31,057 bases of DNA, from IMG/VR virus record IMGVR_UViG_3300035698_035445, positions 1 to 31,057 of that record; one strand, 5' to 3'. Of this stretch, positions 1-8,606 are shown piece after piece; position 1 is the stretch's first letter; each line of letters starts with the position of its first letter. Source of the DNA: a virus. The notes under the pieces were generated by a model, which saw nothing but the letters and a program-made list of their open reading frames with translations, was not told the origin of the DNA and did no database searches. A program made the position numbers and the translations under genes.

Positions 1-855
1 TCAGTCGGACACCGGTTCATCACGTCCGCGATCGCTTGCGTAGAAGGCTTCGGCGAAAGTATCGGCTTCGTTGAATCGAATCAGGGCTTGTTTGCCATGA
101 AGGTGGCATGTGCGTCCGTCGCGGAAGGCCCACTCGCCGCGATCACATTTGTCTGCTTTCACAAAGCCATTGATATACAGTCGACGGTCTTGAAATTCGG
201 TGGTGTTATAACCGCCGCCGTGAACGGTGTAGGCGTTCCACAGGGCAATGTCACCTGGGTTGAGCACGACGTCACGGGTACGTGGGTCGTCGGAATAATG
301 CGGGACGTTGTAGAGGTCCTGGTTCATTGGATCGGCTTCAAAGTCGCGGTGTGAGCCGGGCACGACCTTCATCGCGCCGTTCTCCGGGCGGTGTGGATCG
401 ATAGCGATGCCAGTCTGTACCCAGGATTGAAACAGGTCACGGAAGTCACTTACGGGTTTGCGTGATCGCACATCCCGGTGCAGCGGCCAAGTGATACGTG
501 AGCCGGGCTTCTTCCAGTGGACCTGGTTGATGATTTGTTTGACGTTGATGCCGAGGATAGGCTCGATGATCATGAGCATGCGAGGGTCGGTACGGTAGTG
601 ATCCAGCACAGCGTCGTAGTACGTGGGCCACTGCATGCCGCGAACAATCGTCTCGGGGTTTTGGGCGCCATCCTGATGTGAGTTGTCTACCCAGATGACA
701 GTATTCTGTTTGCGCCATGTTCGGCCGATCAAGCTTGCAGTAAACTTCCATCGGTCAAGGGCGGATGACATTTGTTCGATTTCATGGGCTTGGAAAACAT
801 TTCGGACAATGGTGTAACCCTCTTCCCAAAATTGCTCGACGTTGTCGCGCTTCAT
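1..855 (-). CDS. Phytanoyl-CoA dioxygenase (PhyH) family oxygenase
   Basis: The 284-residue product has the Fe(II)/2-oxoglutarate dioxygenase hallmarks: an iron-binding HxD in PLHRDV, the stretch GAMKVVPGSHR typical of PhyH proteins, a distal iron-binding His in YTVHGGG and a 2-oxoglutarate-binding Arg in DRRLYINGF. Family members hydroxylate small organic substrates in the cytoplasm; this substrate cannot be told. The reading frame stays open upstream to 972, but those 39 residues resemble nothing in the family, so I place the start at the ATG at 853-855. I see no Shine-Dalgarno sequence. The stop codon is exactly at bases 1-3. The gene is not phage-like and abuts a truncated phage gene, so it is either host DNA beyond a rearrangement or cargo. 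Confidence 0.85.
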   Translation of the reverse strand: MKRDNVEQFWEEGYTIVRNVFQAHEIEQMSSALDRWKFTASLIGRTWRKQNTVIWVDNSHQDGAQNPETIVRGMQWPTYYDAVLDHYRTDPRMLMIIEPILGINVKQIINQVHWKKPGSRITWPLHRDVRSRKPVSDFRDLFQSWVQTGIAIDPHRPENGAMKVVPGSHRDFEADPMNQDLYNVPHYSDDPRTRDVVLNPGDIALWNAYTVHGGGYNTTEFQDRRLYINGFVKADKCDRGEWAFRDGRTCHLHGKQALIRFNEADTFAEAFYASDRGRDEPVSD

Positions 856-1993
856 TGGGTTGGCTGGAGTGCCGATCGTTTGGGGCAACGGCTGGATTCG
901 CCATGACCTCCACCGGCAGACCGTTGTTGTGAACACAGACGCCCAAAAGCACCGTGACACCTGCCGATGCACTGATCATGCCTGGGCTGTCATCATCAAC
1001 CAGTACGTCATGGACACCGATGAATCCGCCGGTGCCACCGTGATAGATAACGTCACCTGGACCAACCGGTCCGGCAGCGACATCTCTGAGGTTGATTGAA
1101 GCGGTGCCCGCCAAGTAGACCAGCGTCGTGACGTTCATCCCAATCGCGCTGAGTTGACCATCACTCATGCTCAGCGAGGCAGCGCCCGACAGATTGATGG
1201 CCGTGGCGTCCCCACCGACGACGTTGCAACCCCGCATGACCAGGCGACCGCGTGTCATGGTCACGACACTGCTGTTGTTGTTCTCGTCGGAGTAGAACAC
1301 GGTCTGCCCGGACGCTGTAATCAGGACATCACCACCGCCGTTGTCCACGTAGAAGGCGATTTTGCCGGTATGGATGGCGTTAACCTGCACATCGCTGATG
1401 AACAATCGCAACTTGCCGGTAAAGCTGGCATGTCCTTTAACGTAGAGCACCTTATCCGTCGTGGCGGCAAAGGTGGACTCCAAAGTCAGTCCGCGCAGGG
1501 CAATGGCATTACTCGAAGCATTGCTGGGACTGTCGATACGCAGTGGTGGGAGTACAGTGGTCTTTGCTTCACCGATTGAATCGGTCACGATCGCCAGATT
1601 CCGGGTGGTGACGCTATCGCTGGGCAGTGTCATGACCAGTTCATCGGTCTGTGCCAGGTACTTGCCTGAAGGCGACACGACCAGGGCACCATGGAGTACG
1701 GTGCCATCGGGGCTCATGGCCAAGAGGGCATCAATACCGTCCTGAAGCAGGACATAAGGCTTGTCGAAGGTGCCGTCGGCGGTGTACACATCGGTGCGCT
1801 CAGCATCGACATACACCGTGTTCACGCTGCCCAGCGCACTGCCGCCACCGCCCGGTTCGCCAACCTCCGACAGCAGCGCCAGCACCCGACCGTCCGGGTC
1901 GGCGATGCGGTCATTCCCCGTGGACCAGTCCCCCTGCTGGTGAAGGACAATACCGTCTGCAATGTCACCAATAAGTACTTTACGATCACTCAT
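782..1993 (-). CDS. Fibre-like phage structural protein, 3' end lost
   Basis: The open frame gives 403 residues, low in Cys and rich in Gly, Ser, Val and Asp. It has repeating short beta-strand-like segments (residues about 90-350) and the opening pattern NTVYVDAERTD...DGTFDKPY, seen in right-handed beta-helix fibre or appendage proteins. The last roughly 40 residues are simply the dioxygenase gene read in another frame, so the true C-terminus was lost at a junction between about 860 and 905. It lies downstream of the capsid gene in the head operon, where decoration, fibre and tail genes usually sit. Its ATG (1991-1993) is directly followed on the minus-strand upstream side by the stop of the preceding small gene. 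The exact structural role is unknown. Confidence 0.55.
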   Translation of the reverse strand: MSDRKVLIGDIADGIVLHQQGDWSTGNDRIADPDGRVLALLSEVGEPGGGGSALGSVNTVYVDAERTDVYTADGTFDKPYVLLQDGIDALLAMSPDGTVLHGALVVSPSGKYLAQTDELVMTLPSDSVTTRNLAIVTDSIGEAKTTVLPPLRIDSPSNASSNAIALRGLTLESTFAATTDKVLYVKGHASFTGKLRLFISDVQVNAIHTGKIAFYVDNGGGDVLITASGQTVFYSDENNNSSVVTMTRGRLVMRGCNVVGGDATAINLSGAASLSMSDGQLSAIGMNVTTLVYLAGTASINLRDVAAGPVGPGDVIYHGGTGGFIGVHDVLVDDDSPGMISASAGVTVLLGVCVHNNGLPVEVMANPAVAPNDRHSSQPNEARQRRAILGRGLHHCPKCFPSP

Positions 1994-1995
1994 GA

Positions 1996-2202
1996 TTAGG
2001 ACTCCTGTTGTAGTTCGGGAATGATGATTCCCAGATGTTGTTCAAGTAATTCAGCGATGCGATACAACGCCTGTCGTTCGGCGTCTGTGATGATTTTGCC
2101 GCTGCCTGCGGTTGTGATCTGATCCAGCGCAGCTTTATTGGGATGCCCCCCGGAAGTGTCCCCGTCCCCGTCCCCGGTAGTTCCGCCTGCGTAATAACCC
2201 AT
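1996..2202 (-). CDS. Small phage structural-operon protein, unknown
   Basis: A 68-residue acidic protein with a Gly/Asp-rich, flexible N-terminus (residues 4-20) and a helical C-terminus (DAERQALYRIAELLEQHLGI). The low-complexity part is encoded by a C-rich stretch containing the recurrent 12-mer CCCCCGGAAGTG (2147-2158). A GGAGGG-like ribosome site lies upstream of the ATG at 2200-2202. It is packed between two phage genes with almost no spacing, so it is probably translated as part of the head operon. I do not recognise a family. Confidence 0.5.
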   Translation of the reverse strand: MGYYAGGTTGDGDGDTSGGHPNKAALDQITTAGSGKIITDAERQALYRIAELLEQHLGIIIPELQQES

Positions 2203-2205
2203 GGT

Positions 2206-2466
2206 TCACCATGTCCCTCCGATGAGGGTCACCTTGTCGCCAGCGGTGCCTTTGACCTGAATCGTCGAAAGATCAACGCGCTGGACGCAATGCCATTCGC
2301 CCGTCACAAAGAACGTCTCATGCTCTGGCTCATTGATGCTGCGGAACAGCACAGTGGCGGCGTTGGTCGGTGGCGTGCTGATGGTCACCGATCCCACCAG
2401 GGGCGTTGCAGACAATGGCTGCCATGCGCTGGTGACGGTGATCGTTCGCAGAATGACGTTGTGCAT
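2206..2466 (-). CDS. Small beta-rich phage protein, unknown
   Basis: An 86-residue protein of alternating beta-prone and polar residues (RTITVTSAWQPL, GSVTISTPPTNAATVLF, STIQVKGTAGDKVTLI). This is compatible with a small head-decoration or head-completion protein in this position after the capsid gene, but I recognise no family. The frame is open to 2499; I prefer the ATG at 2464-2466 because a GGAGAG ribosome site precedes it at normal spacing. The 80-bp gap to the capsid gene contains two TTCCGGGGG repeats. Confidence 0.5.
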   Translation of the reverse strand: MHNVILRTITVTSAWQPLSATPLVGSVTISTPPTNAATVLFRSINEPEHETFFVTGEWHCVQRVDLSTIQVKGTAGDKVTLIGGTW

Positions 2467-2520
2467 GTGCAACTCTCCAAGGGGCACGACGAAAACCACC
2501 AGCAGGCAACAATGGAAAAC

Positions 2521-2546
2521 TTCCGGGGGCCGGGGGTTCCGGGGGG
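2521..2546 (+). repeat. Pair of TTCCGGGGG repeats
   Basis: Two copies of TTCCGGGGG (starting at 2521 and 2537) fill the gap after the capsid gene. The same core recurs at about 4713, 4732, 4741, 5532, 6240, 6438, 6463, 13752, 17983, 19149, 23162 and 23180, mostly in gaps or low-complexity coding linkers. I found none to the right of 23,190. Confidence 0.7.
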
Positions 2547-4667
2547 TTAGGCTTCGCCTTTGAGTTTCAACGCGCCACGGTAATCCTGTTCTCGTACGCC
2601 GAAGTCGATGTAACCTCGGAACTGCACGCCCAAGGTGTTGAAGTCGGCGTCGGTTTTTTCGACTGTGGGACGATCGATGCCATTGAGGAACGCCACTTCA
2701 ATGGCAGGCAGGCGATTGGGGTCTGACAGCAGATACCAGGCTTTGAGTGAGCTGCCGGTAAAGCTGGCGTTGGAGAGATAGGACGAACTGACCACTTCGA
2801 ACTTGCCCACATGCGGGTTGGTATTGGGCTTGGCCTTATTGGCCGTGGTGGTTTCATTGACCTGCATGCTGGTCATGAGCAATTGTGCAGGCACTTTGAG
2901 GGCCGTGGGCACCAGGAGGATGGAGGCAGGGATGCCCAAGGGTCGGCCGTTGGGTTTAACCTGCTGGCCGAAGCTAATTTCAGCAGCGGTCAGGCCGTCA
3001 ACGGTCAGAGCGGTGTCGACACCCTCGAGGTAGTTTTTGTGCTCGGCAGAGAAGAATGTGTGGCTGTCAGACTGCACAGGGTTGCTGAGCCAGAGATTCC
3101 ACACGGCATCGGCAATGGATTCACCGGCGCCCATACCGATCTGGCGTGGGATGTCGGTGAAGGCGCCCATATCATCGTTGATGATCATCTGTCTTGTGAG
3201 CGCGAACATGATGCCATGGGTCTGAGCCTTCTGGCCATATTTTTGCTCAGACAGCTTGCCGTGCTTGAGTTCGCCGTCAGGTCCCACTTCTTCAAAGGTG
3301 AAGGAACCAGTCATGCGGTAGCGGCTGTGCTCCTTAAAATCGTTGACACTGGCGATCTTGGCCACCTTGCGCCAGCTGTCCTCGATGTAGGTGTAACCTT
3401 CCAACAGCATCTTGTTGGCAATATTGCTCAGAATGCCAGGCAGGCTGGTAGTGGAGAATGCAGCCTGCAACCAGCCTGCGGCATCACGACGGAAGCGTGG
3501 CAGCTGCTGCCCGCAGGCCAGCTCGCAGAATTCCTGAATACCAATACCTCGCAGCTTGTCGGCGGCTTCGAGGATCGGTTCGCTGTAAAGGGCTTCGATG
3601 CGTGTGTTGGGACAACCTGAGGCCATCAGTCCGACCGCTTCGAAGACTTGGGGCGTGGTATTACGCGGCGTGTGACGCGAGCCGCTGCCACCTGTGCCCG
3701 AAGTGTTGATGATAGGTCGTGAGGCGCGAAGGATGGCCAGTTCGGTCTTGGTTTCATCCCAACCTTCCTCAATGGCCTTGGCTTGGATGTCGGCGTGTTT
3801 GTTGGTGTCTGTCACGCAGATTTTCTGGATGGATTCGATGCGCCGAGTTTCAGCGGCGACACGTTGACGCATCTGCTGTACGGGGTCTGAAGCATCAGTG
3901 CTGGCGTGGCCATGAACCGTGGCCGACGCGTTGACCGTGGCAGGTGTTACCGGCTTGGGTGTAACGGTAGGTTGCTGCGTGTTTTGGGCAGTCCCTTCGT
4001 CATTGGGTTTGGAATCGACTTCTGCGGTGTTGGTCGTGGTCGAGGTGGTAGACGTGTTGGTCTGCTGAGTGGTCATGGACGGTGTCTCCAAAGAGAGTGA
4101 TTGAGATTGCATGGCTGCGATACGGGCAGACGTTGCGGTGTCGGCACCGCTATCGACAAACGAGATTTCTTTAAGGATGGCCTTGCGGACCACGTGAAGG
4201 GGCCCGTTAAAACTTCGACCGTTGACGGTGACGCTCTGGCCGTTGGGAATAAACTCGGCATCCACCACGGCAGCGCCGATACTCGCCTGCCACGGAAAAC
4301 CTTTGACACCGCTCTTGGCCACATCACGCGCCCATGAGGTGTCACGGCTGACGACGCCTTCGGCGATCACTTCTCCCTTCTCAATAGACACACGCTGGGT
4401 GTGACCCACGCCTTGTCTTGGGTTGTGATCGAGGCGCACGGGGATGTCCTGGCGATCAATGGCAAGGCCTTCAAGGTCCACCACGACCGGGTGTGGGAAT
4501 CCAGCGATGCGCATGACCCCGCCGGTGTAAGCCACCATGCTGAATTTCGGCGCCCCGGCCCCCGGAAGTGCTGACGCATCGTCGGCGGCCTCAATGGTGA
4601 GCGGGCATTCAAAGACCAGGTACTCAGGCTGCGTCAGCGTCTTGGTTGGCATCGTTTTTGTCGTCAA
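2547..4667 (-). CDS. Prohead protease / major capsid protein fusion
   Basis: A 706-residue polyprotein-like fusion. Residues 1 to about 185 resemble a prohead (caudoviral) protease: a His in VRLDHNPRQG, a candidate Ser in WQASIGA and the family-typical ILKEISFVDSGAD. Residues about 190-290 are a Thr/Ser/Pro-rich and helical linker that may act as scaffold. Residues about 340-706 have the character of an HK97-type major capsid protein (TGSFTFEEVGPDGELKHG, ALTRQMIINDDMGAF, C-terminal GYIDFGVREQDYRGAL). The protease would cut the linker during head maturation. The start is a TTG at 4665-4667 with GGAGG 6 nt upstream; the next ATG (4652) has no well-spaced site. It overlaps the portal gene by 44 bp, implying coupled translation. 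Confidence 0.85.
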   Translation of the reverse strand: MTTKTMPTKTLTQPEYLVFECPLTIEAADDASALPGAGAPKFSMVAYTGGVMRIAGFPHPVVVDLEGLAIDRQDIPVRLDHNPRQGVGHTQRVSIEKGEVIAEGVVSRDTSWARDVAKSGVKGFPWQASIGAAVVDAEFIPNGQSVTVNGRSFNGPLHVVRKAILKEISFVDSGADTATSARIAAMQSQSLSLETPSMTTQQTNTSTTSTTTNTAEVDSKPNDEGTAQNTQQPTVTPKPVTPATVNASATVHGHASTDASDPVQQMRQRVAAETRRIESIQKICVTDTNKHADIQAKAIEEGWDETKTELAILRASRPIINTSGTGGSGSRHTPRNTTPQVFEAVGLMASGCPNTRIEALYSEPILEAADKLRGIGIQEFCELACGQQLPRFRRDAAGWLQAAFSTTSLPGILSNIANKMLLEGYTYIEDSWRKVAKIASVNDFKEHSRYRMTGSFTFEEVGPDGELKHGKLSEQKYGQKAQTHGIMFALTRQMIINDDMGAFTDIPRQIGMGAGESIADAVWNLWLSNPVQSDSHTFFSAEHKNYLEGVDTALTVDGLTAAEISFGQQVKPNGRPLGIPASILLVPTALKVPAQLLMTSMQVNETTTANKAKPNTNPHVGKFEVVSSSYLSNASFTGSSLKAWYLLSDPNRLPAIEVAFLNGIDRPTVEKTDADFNTLGVQFRGYIDFGVREQDYRGALKLKGEA
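4559..4570 (+). repeat. CCCCCGGAAGTG repeat inside capsid gene
   Basis: An exact copy of the 12-mer also found at 2147-2158, 9367-9378 and 9927-9938. In each case it lies within a coding region at a Gly/Pro/Ala-rich spot, here in the N-terminal part of the protease domain. Confidence 0.6.
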
Positions 4668-6135
4668 GGTCGTCCTCCGTATCGTTTGGGTTGGTTGAGG
4701 GTGAGGCCTGGGATTCCGGGGATTTAGGGGGTTCCGGGGTTTCCGGGGGGGCAGGCATCAGGCCCAGCTTGTTCATGAGCGTCAGTTCTTTGGCACGCTG
4801 GTGTAATTCCACTTCCCAGTCTTTACCTTGCCGGGCATATTCAGCGGCAAGGGTTGTGGTGTTGCTGCTTAATCGTGTGGCCTGGGCATTGGCCTCTTTG
4901 GCCGGGTCCACATGCTCGGTGCCATCAAAGAACCATTGGTGGGCGATGGCAGATTGCCTGTCTAAACTCAGGACGATCTGGGCTTCATGCAGCCACGCGC
5001 TAAAAATGCGATCCAGAACCTGCTCGGCCAGATGGGCCTGCTCCACGCGGATGCTCTTGAAATAGGTCTGGTGGTCCAGACGACCTGAGGCGTAGTTGTA
5101 GCCAGCGCTGTTACCGGCGGCGACGTTAAAGGGAAGGTTTAAGCAGCGGGCGATTTCGTTGAGGATTTCGTGTTTGAATTCGGCGTAGGTGGTGGTGGGC
5201 TGCTGCGCTTCGATCTGGCCAAGCCGCCACCCGTCAGGGAGGACCGTGGCCATGCGTTTTTCAAGTGAGACCACGTCCATGGGTTCCAATGCCTGCGCTT
5301 CGCCGTTGGCAGGCGAATCAGTAAACAACACGGCAGCAAAATCCGCGGCCGTCTCTGCGGCTGCAATCACTGCCAGGGTGTAACGACGAAGCTGCGCGAA
5401 CAGTGGTAATGCAGGTGTAATCTCAGGCACACCACGATGCTGGCCAGGCCGATCACCACGGAACCAGTGAATCACCGCATCGGCAGGCACGATGTCATAC
5501 GGGGTCTGCCAAGTGCTCAGACTCCGGGGGCTTCCGGGGTCGCCAGGGTGATTCCGAAGGATGCTGTAGCTTGTGGGATTGCCATAGCCATCCAGTGTGA
5601 TGCCATCAATGTCTGTGCCGCTGGAAAAATCTGGCGACACCACGCGGTCTGCTTCGACGAGTCGAATGTCCAGACTGACGGGTGAATCAATACTTGGATT
5701 CTCGGTGAGGACGGCGAAGGCCTCGCCATCGGTACTCTTGGCCATGCGCATGGTGCGGAGTTTTTCAGGAAGGTTGACGGCACGTGCCCACTGGGTGAAG
5801 GCGACTTCCACATCGTGATTGGTCTTGTCATGACCACTGAGCAATTGCAGACGTGGTCCGGTGCCGATGCAGTCGTTGGCCAGCGTCAGAACGATGCCCT
5901 TGGCATAGCTGTTGTTGGCGACCTCGTAGCGGGCACGTTCACGCAGCTTGCGACGCACATCCTCTGAAGCAGAACTGTCGGCTGACAGCGAATCGGCCAT
6001 GGCCCAGTGGCGAGCGTTATCACGGGTGGTCTGTGCAGCGTCGTAGCGAGCCTGAATCACCCTGGGCATGCCCCCTGCGTAGCGGCGTGCCTCAGCGGGT
6101 TGCTGGTCTTTGCTTTTAAGGCGAAATGGCCACAT
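4624..6135 (-). CDS. Phage portal protein, lambda family
   Basis: The 503-residue product matches lambda-type portal proteins (the dodecameric DNA channel at the capsid vertex). It has the N-terminal segment RARYEVANNSYAKGIVLTLANDCIGTG, written here in two parts as RARYEVANNSYAKG and LANDCIGTG, then IRLVEADRV, HWFRGDRPGQHRGVPEITPA and the C-terminal NEIARCLNLPFNVAAGNSAGY with the tunnel/stem region. The frame is open to 6198; the ATG at 6133-6135 (MWPFRLKSK) is typical for the family. The C-terminal 60 residues are a Pro/Glu/Asp-rich tail encoded across several TTCCGGGG repeats (4713-4750). Terminase, small protein, portal and capsid follow the standard head-gene order. Confidence 0.9.
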   Translation of the reverse strand: MWPFRLKSKDQQPAEARRYAGGMPRVIQARYDAAQTTRDNARHWAMADSLSADSSASEDVRRKLRERARYEVANNSYAKGIVLTLANDCIGTGPRLQLLSGHDKTNHDVEVAFTQWARAVNLPEKLRTMRMAKSTDGEAFAVLTENPSIDSPVSLDIRLVEADRVVSPDFSSGTDIDGITLDGYGNPTSYSILRNHPGDPGSPRSLSTWQTPYDIVPADAVIHWFRGDRPGQHRGVPEITPALPLFAQLRRYTLAVIAAAETAADFAAVLFTDSPANGEAQALEPMDVVSLEKRMATVLPDGWRLGQIEAQQPTTTYAEFKHEILNEIARCLNLPFNVAAGNSAGYNYASGRLDHQTYFKSIRVEQAHLAEQVLDRIFSAWLHEAQIVLSLDRQSAIAHQWFFDGTEHVDPAKEANAQATRLSSNTTTLAAEYARQGKDWEVELHQRAKELTLMNKLGLMPAPPETPEPPKSPESQASPSTNPNDTEDDLDDKNDANQDADAA

Positions 6136-6228
6136 CAACGATGGGTTCCTGATGGGGATCGGGGTGGAACGATTCACGAAAAGATTGCAGACAGACACTG
6201 GAAGGGAAGCAGCGGAACTACCCCAGTT

Positions 6229-6429
6229 TCATTCTGAACTTCCGGGGGGAGATATTTTGAAGAGCTTGATGCCAAGGCCGCGTGTGCGGCTGGCCTTTTT
6301 GGATTCGAGATATTTATCGGCGGCGATCTGGTCAGGCAGACTGTGCTGTTCGACGGAGCCTTCATCGCCGCTGGCCTTGGAAGGGCCTTGGGCATTGGTC
6401 TTGATGGACTCGTCGAGTGTGTCAGTCAT
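6229..6429 (-). CDS. Small protein between terminase and portal genes
   Basis: A 66-residue protein whose second half (ADKYLESKKASRTRGLGIKL) is helical and basic. Lambda-type phages carry a short connector gene in exactly this position between terminase and portal (gpW in lambda), so a head-joining role is plausible by context; sequence alone does not show it. An overlapping minus-strand frame (6174-6395) is judged a shadow. The 3' end and the upstream gap carry TTCCGGGGG repeats. Confidence 0.55.
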   Translation of the reverse strand: MTDTLDESIKTNAQGPSKASGDEGSVEQHSLPDQIAADKYLESKKASRTRGLGIKLFKISPPGSSE

Positions 6430-6436
6430 GAAATGG

Positions 6437-6470
6437 CTTCCGGGGGATTCCGGGAAATTCCGGGGGGATT
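6437..6470 (+). repeat. Cluster of three TTCCGGG-type repeats
   Basis: Three near-tandem copies (CTTCCGGGGG, ATTCCGGGAA, ATTCCGGGGGG) lie just upstream of the small head gene, in the short gap before the terminase-tail remnant. They overlap the place where a ribosome binding site for that gene would be expected. Confidence 0.7.
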
Positions 6471-6523
6471 TATTTCCCCCTGCACTTATCTATATCTCCC
6501 GCTGGACGTTTTTTGTTGCGTAG

Positions 6524-6592
6524 ATTCATGCTTGAATTTGTTCGTATCTGGAAAATTGGATGCGCGATCGCGACGTGACCTGAGGGTCAGGC
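6524..6592 (-). pseudogene. Detached terminase 3'-end remnant (copy A)
   Basis: On the minus strand this stretch reads VTSRSRIQFSRYEQIQA then stop. The real terminase ends VISRSRIKLSRYQQNRA then stop. At DNA level the two stretches match at 57 of 69 positions by manual alignment with 8709-8777. It is therefore a diverged second copy of the terminase end, separated from the gene by the toxin-antitoxin cassette. The two copies form direct repeats around the cassette. Confidence 0.85.
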
Positions 6593-6675
6593 TGTACTAC
6601 CAAGCGAATGCAACCAATTGCATCAAATCAGAATTGATTTGTGATGAACATAAAGACATGTGTGGGAAGGGCGGT

Positions 6676-7557
6676 TTAACCGAGCAGGTGTTGCAAGGTT
6701 TCGATGAACAAATCTCGGCTCGGATTATTCTGCCAGAGTGGATGCGCACGCATTGCAAGCAAGCCTGGCGAGGTGGCATTGGCGAAGTCAGATTTTACGA
6801 GTGCTGCGCATGACTGCATCTGAGGATTGCTGGCGAAATGATTGACCAAACGGCGAACCTCCACGACATCGCCTTCGGTCATCATGGCAACGATGCGAAA
6901 GATATCCAGCGCATGGTGGCGACCCAAGTCCTTCTCCTGATCGTTGCGACGGTCACGAAAAGCGGTGAGTTTCATCAGCAGGTAAGTGAATGGATGTGGG
7001 ATTCTGATGCGAGTGGATGTGGATGTGCCATTGGAGAGTGTCCCTTCGATCTCGATCATGACCGGTGATTCTTCAAGACCCAAAGCTCCGTCGGTCGGGT
7101 GGGCGTGAAGCTGAGGTCGCGTCTTGGAAGTAGGTCTGGCACGACGGGCATCGGCCTGAATCAAAGGATATTGTCCAAGCACATCGAGTTGTGCAGTCAG
7201 TAAATCAATCTTGACACGCTGTGACCCCGTGACCACACGAGAGAACTGCAGGTATTCCGAGCCCACGACCACGCGGTAACCCAGAGCATCCAAACATTCA
7301 CGCACCGTGTCCATGGATTGCACATCTGCAACAAGCAACGCTGACAGCAGCAAGTCCAGGTCTTGTGTTGCTCGCGGCACTGGCCAATGATCTACAGGTA
7401 TCAGTGTGCGATGACGACCCGCTGCCAGGTTCAGCTGCTTTAAGTAAAGGCCATAACCTCCAGCAAGCAGCAGCCCGCCGCTCATGTTGCCAAGGCTCAT
7501 GTTGCCAAGATGGTGCAGCAGGTCTAACAGGCTGGTGCGCAGGACTTGATCGTTCAC
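6676..7557 (-). CDS. AbiEii-like nucleotidyltransferase toxin
   Basis: A 293-residue protein with the nucleotidyltransferase signature: a glycine motif LAGGYGLYLKQ (residues 31-41), the metal-binding pair D66xD68 in RATQDLDLLL, a third acidic residue in VKIDLL (about 118), and KLTAFRDRRNDQEKD (about 200), which matches the Lys-rich motif of AbiEii toxins. Such toxins transfer nucleotides to tRNA or other targets and stop growth, for example on phage infection. It overlaps the upstream antitoxin gene by 4 bp (7554-7557), so the pair is translationally coupled in antitoxin-toxin order. An in-frame tandem 15-bp duplication (7481-7510) gives LGNMS twice. The C-terminus follows phage gene borders without disrupting them. 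Confidence 0.8.
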   Translation of the reverse strand: MNDQVLRTSLLDLLHHLGNMSLGNMSGGLLLAGGYGLYLKQLNLAAGRHRTLIPVDHWPVPRATQDLDLLLSALLVADVQSMDTVRECLDALGYRVVVGSEYLQFSRVVTGSQRVKIDLLTAQLDVLGQYPLIQADARRARPTSKTRPQLHAHPTDGALGLEESPVMIEIEGTLSNGTSTSTRIRIPHPFTYLLMKLTAFRDRRNDQEKDLGRHHALDIFRIVAMMTEGDVVEVRRLVNHFASNPQMQSCAALVKSDFANATSPGLLAMRAHPLWQNNPSRDLFIETLQHLLG

Positions 7558-8606
7558 GAGGTGGTTCCGATCGTTTCAAGCAGGAGTTTTCGAATGTCCA
7601 CCGCGATGTCCTTCTGACGTTTGTCACCGCTGGCCATTTCAAGCCATGCTTGAATCGGTGAAGCGGTCAGTTTTGGACGGGGATCAAAGTACACCCGCTG
7701 ATCACTGGTCTGCATCAGTCGCAGGTTCGGGAAGATACGTGTCTCGCTGGCATCTGCGCCCAGCTGGCTTATCAACTCGGCAGGGTCTTTGCGACAGTAA
7801 CAGGAAATCACCGGTTCACCGGCATACACCCCGTACTGGGCAGCAGACCCATCTCCGGTGCGCACCACATCGTCATCCTGCCCGATCTCCTGCAGCCGAG
7901 CTTGCAGCTTGGTGTCCGACATCGCCAGCTTGCCCAGCCAGGTGGATTCGATCTTCGGCAGCTGGTAGGCCTCAAGCAACTGATTCAACACACGCTCTGG
8001 TTGAATCAAGCGGATTGATTTTGTGCTCTGACGCTCGATCACCAGATCTGATTCCAGTTGTTTAAGCACTTTGGAAACAGTACCCATGGTAAGCGACCCG
8101 CCACGACGTTTGATCGCCTCGAGAATTTCACCTACAGCATTAAACTCGGGCTCAAGCAGAAGCACTCTTGCGACCAGTGAACTGTCGCCACGATAGGCCG
8201 AACGAATCGGGGCGCTATCCGGATAACGATTGGGGTTACCTGTTTTCCAGAAGTAGAATTGACCCGGGGCCTCAATAGCGGCATTGCCGCAAAAATCCAT
8301 GGCACTGACGCCTTCATTGAGCAGCTGGCTCAGTTTTTCCTCGGTCAAATAAGGCACGATGACCATGGGTTTGCCTAACCCTGATTCCGCTGCGTAGCGT
8401 TTGACCTGATTGATGGCCAATTCAAGGGTCTGTGGCCTGGCGTCCGCCTTCAATTCAGCCACATACCGGCAGGATTGCCCTTGCCATGTAATATCCAGGA
8501 CCGCGTCGTAGCCATCCCCACGCCCACTCATGGCCACACGGATATCCATGGGCAGCACCTGTAATTGACCATTCCTGAGCATTTTTTCAAATTTAGCTTT
8601 GTTCAT
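7554..8606 (-). CDS. AbiEi-family antitoxin with nuclease-like N-terminus
   Basis: A 350-residue protein. Residues 30-75 hold D38 and E51-L-K53 (AVLDIT...YVAELK), followed by Gln67, which is the pattern of a PD-(D/E)XK nuclease-type fold. Residues about 95-150 (EGVSAMDFCGNAAIEAPG, KTGNPNRYP, RGDSSLVARVLL) are typical of the AbiEi family. Residues about 155-215 are a winged helix (TMGTVSKVLKQLESDLVI). AbiEi antitoxins counter the AbiEii toxin and repress their own promoter. The start ATG is 8604-8606. A strong promoter and a symmetric set of TTTTCC/GGAAAA sites lie directly upstream. Whether the nuclease-like site is active is unknown. Confidence 0.8.
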   Translation of the reverse strand: MNKAKFEKMLRNGQLQVLPMDIRVAMSGRGDGYDAVLDITWQGQSCRYVAELKADARPQTLELAINQVKRYAAESGLGKPMVIVPYLTEEKLSQLLNEGVSAMDFCGNAAIEAPGQFYFWKTGNPNRYPDSAPIRSAYRGDSSLVARVLLLEPEFNAVGEILEAIKRRGGSLTMGTVSKVLKQLESDLVIERQSTKSIRLIQPERVLNQLLEAYQLPKIESTWLGKLAMSDTKLQARLQEIGQDDDVVRTGDGSAAQYGVYAGEPVISCYCRKDPAELISQLGADASETRIFPNLRLMQTSDQRVYFDPRPKLTASPIQAWLEMASGDKRQKDIAVDIRKLLLETIGTTS

